From assembly GCA_964632005.1 (NCBI GenBank), contig CAZWAP010000077.1, forward strand, positions 1-6,802: a stretch of 6,802 nt of DNA, read 5' to 3'. Both the position numbers and the translations under genes were made by a program. Shown in pieces: positions 5,998 through 6,802 of this stretch (its first letter is position 1; every line of letters starts with the position of its first letter). The stretch is from CAZWAP01 sp964632005 (GTDB taxonomy: Bacteria; Planctomycetota; Phycisphaerae; Sedimentisphaerales; Anaerobacaceae). Under the pieces are notes generated by a model. That model was not told where the DNA came from, made no database searches, and saw only the letters and a program-made list of their open reading frames with translations.

Positions 5998-6645
5998 ATG
6001 AAAACGCTCTTTCGCTTCTTACTGTATTTTGCGGCATTCTCCCTGCTTTCCAGCGTAGTTGGGTTGTTGTTGCGCTGGTTCGGCTATAGCATGATATTGA
6101 AGGAAAACGGCCCTGTCGAATGGCTCGAAGCTCTGTGGTGTTTGCTTTGCAGCCTGTTTTTGTTTTTGGCTTCACGTAAGTCGGCTCAGTATGCGCGGCT
6201 CTTTGCCGTGCTCTGTCTTTTGCCGCTCGTCGCTGCCACCAGAGAGTTAGACAGAGCATTCGACAAGGCGTTCTTCCAAGGTGCATGGGCTGTCCCGGCC
6301 TGGTTCATTGTACTGCTGGCTTGCTACAAGGCCTATAGATACCGAAATACCATCAAACTGGAATTCGTCGAGTTCATGCAGACTCAGCAGGCTGTCTTCT
6401 TCGGGTTGGGGTTCTTTATCACTGTCATTTTTGCCCAGATTTTCGGCCAGCAGGCTGTTATGCGAGCCGTATTTCAAGAGCATTATATCAGGAGCATAGG
6501 AGGTTTTATCGAGGAAGTCATTGAATTCCTCGGCTATATTATTCTGGTTGCCGGTTCGCTCGAATGCTATCTGCGGGCACATCTCGCTAAGGAAAGGAAA
6601 CTGTCAAACTACAATGAAGACAACTGTAACAGCGAAACAACGTGA
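5998..6645 (+). CDS. Polytopic integral membrane protein of unknown function
   Basis: This 215-residue protein has about six membrane segments, near residues 5-25, 42-58, 66-80, 96-111, 131-149 and 169-188, and a polar C-terminal tail. Conserved-looking charged motifs lie at membrane edges: KENGPVEWLEAL (35-46), TRELDRAFDK (81-90) and GGFIEEVIEFLGY (168-180). They recall uncharacterised bacterial membrane proteins with an E-x-G-x-x-EWL motif, an acidic pair after a central helix and a late EE-x-x-E helix; this is pattern memory, not a family assignment. Acidic residues within or beside helices could bind a metal or form a small active site, but no function is known. The TAG at 5995-5997 directly precedes the ATG in the same frame, so the start cannot lie upstream. 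No Shine-Dalgarno is visible. The gene begins only about 40 bases after the IS remnant, which may have separated it from its original promoter. Base composition is more T-rich than in the glycosidase genes, partly because of its hydrophobic codons. Confidence 0.75.
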   Translation: MKTLFRFLLYFAAFSLLSSVVGLLLRWFGYSMILKENGPVEWLEALWCLLCSLFLFLASRKSAQYARLFAVLCLLPLVAATRELDRAFDKAFFQGAWAVPAWFIVLLACYKAYRYRNTIKLEFVEFMQTQQAVFFGLGFFITVIFAQIFGQQAVMRAVFQEHYIRSIGGFIEEVIEFLGYIILVAGSLECYLRAHLAKERKLSNYNEDNCNSETT

Positions 6646-6802
6646 ATCGGCTCGCATAGAGGGGCCGGACGTAGGGTCGGACACCCGGCTCTGGGAAGAT
6701 TGCTTGGCTCCATTAAAGTTCTTTCATCACTGATGCGAAGTAAAAGCACTTCAAAAGAAGTGCCTTACCGCGGCCCTGTCGCCACACGATCGCATCAGCT
6801 TG
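6646..6802. other. Non-coding 3' flank with hairpins
   Basis: No convincing gene is seen in these 157 bases. A 39-codon frame from an ATG at 6614, overlapping the end of the membrane protein gene, runs to a stop at 6731-6733; it has no good ribosome site and no recognisable product. A GC-rich stem (GCCGG 6664-6668 with CCGGC 6685-6689, plus AGA/TCT) is followed by the stronger nested repeats at 6732-6798. Confidence 0.4.
6732..6798. repeat. Nested inverted repeats downstream of the membrane protein gene
   Basis: The outer arms CTGATGCGA (6732-6740) and TCGCATCAG (6790-6798) are perfect 9-base complements. Inside them is a hairpin: GCACTTC (6748-6754), loop AAAA, GAAGTGC (6759-6765), extended by GTAA (6742-6745) with TTAC (6767-6770). 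On the + strand no T-run follows the inner stem. On the - strand the stem is followed by TTTTAC, so it could weakly end transcription coming from the right. A structured RNA or the edge of a small repeat element are other options. Confidence 0.5.

Noticed and set aside
6614..6733. A 39-codon frame overlapping the end of the membrane protein gene
   Set aside because: The purine-rich stretch before it is too far away and the product is unrecognisable.
1..6802. CRISPR arrays, tRNA or rRNA genes, toxin-antitoxin pairs
   Set aside because: No spaced direct repeats, no cloverleaf or rRNA sequence, and no small paired genes with such signatures were seen.

Overview
This window reads like accessory DNA from a glycan-degrading bacterium of the Planctomycetota/Verrucomicrobiota/Lentisphaerota type. 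That placement is an inference. It rests on a uroporphyrinogen-decarboxylase-like gene next to two secreted glycosidase-like genes, long intergenic gaps, genes often lacking a clear Shine-Dalgarno site, and moderately GC-rich coding DNA. All recognisable genes lie on the + strand.

Layout. Positions 5-1105 encode a URO-D superfamily protein, probably a methyltransferase-like enzyme rather than a haem-pathway decarboxylase. A 370-base gap follows, with a candidate sigma70 promoter, an operator-like palindrome and a strong ribosome binding site. Positions 1476-3473 encode a secreted (alpha/alpha)6-toroid (six-hairpin) glycosidase-like protein. A second, more AT-rich gap of about 500 bases has no convincing gene but contains a palindrome able to form two exclusive hairpins. 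Positions 3981-5105 encode a secreted five-bladed beta-propeller protein of the GH43/GH117-like type.

An IS5-family (IS427-like) insertion sequence lies from about 5138 to 5962. Its transposase retains the DDE residues but is damaged: ATA where the start codon should be, an apparent 8-codon deletion, a -1 shift at a run of six G, and a one-base loss near the C-terminus. Immediately after it, 5998-6645 encodes a polytopic membrane protein of unknown function. The last 157 bases hold nested inverted repeats.

Taken together, the two secreted glycosidase-like proteins could act in sequence on an external polysaccharide. The URO-D-like protein could act in the cytoplasm, perhaps moving a methyl group from a methylated sugar or cofactor. 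That link is a hypothesis from proximity only. I see no clear new defence or mobile system. The most unusual points are the decaying IS with a fold-back hairpin over its translation start, the altered metal-ligand motif in the URO-D-like protein, two glycosidase-like proteins I cannot place in a numbered family, and structured non-coding DNA at 3855-3886 and 6732-6798.
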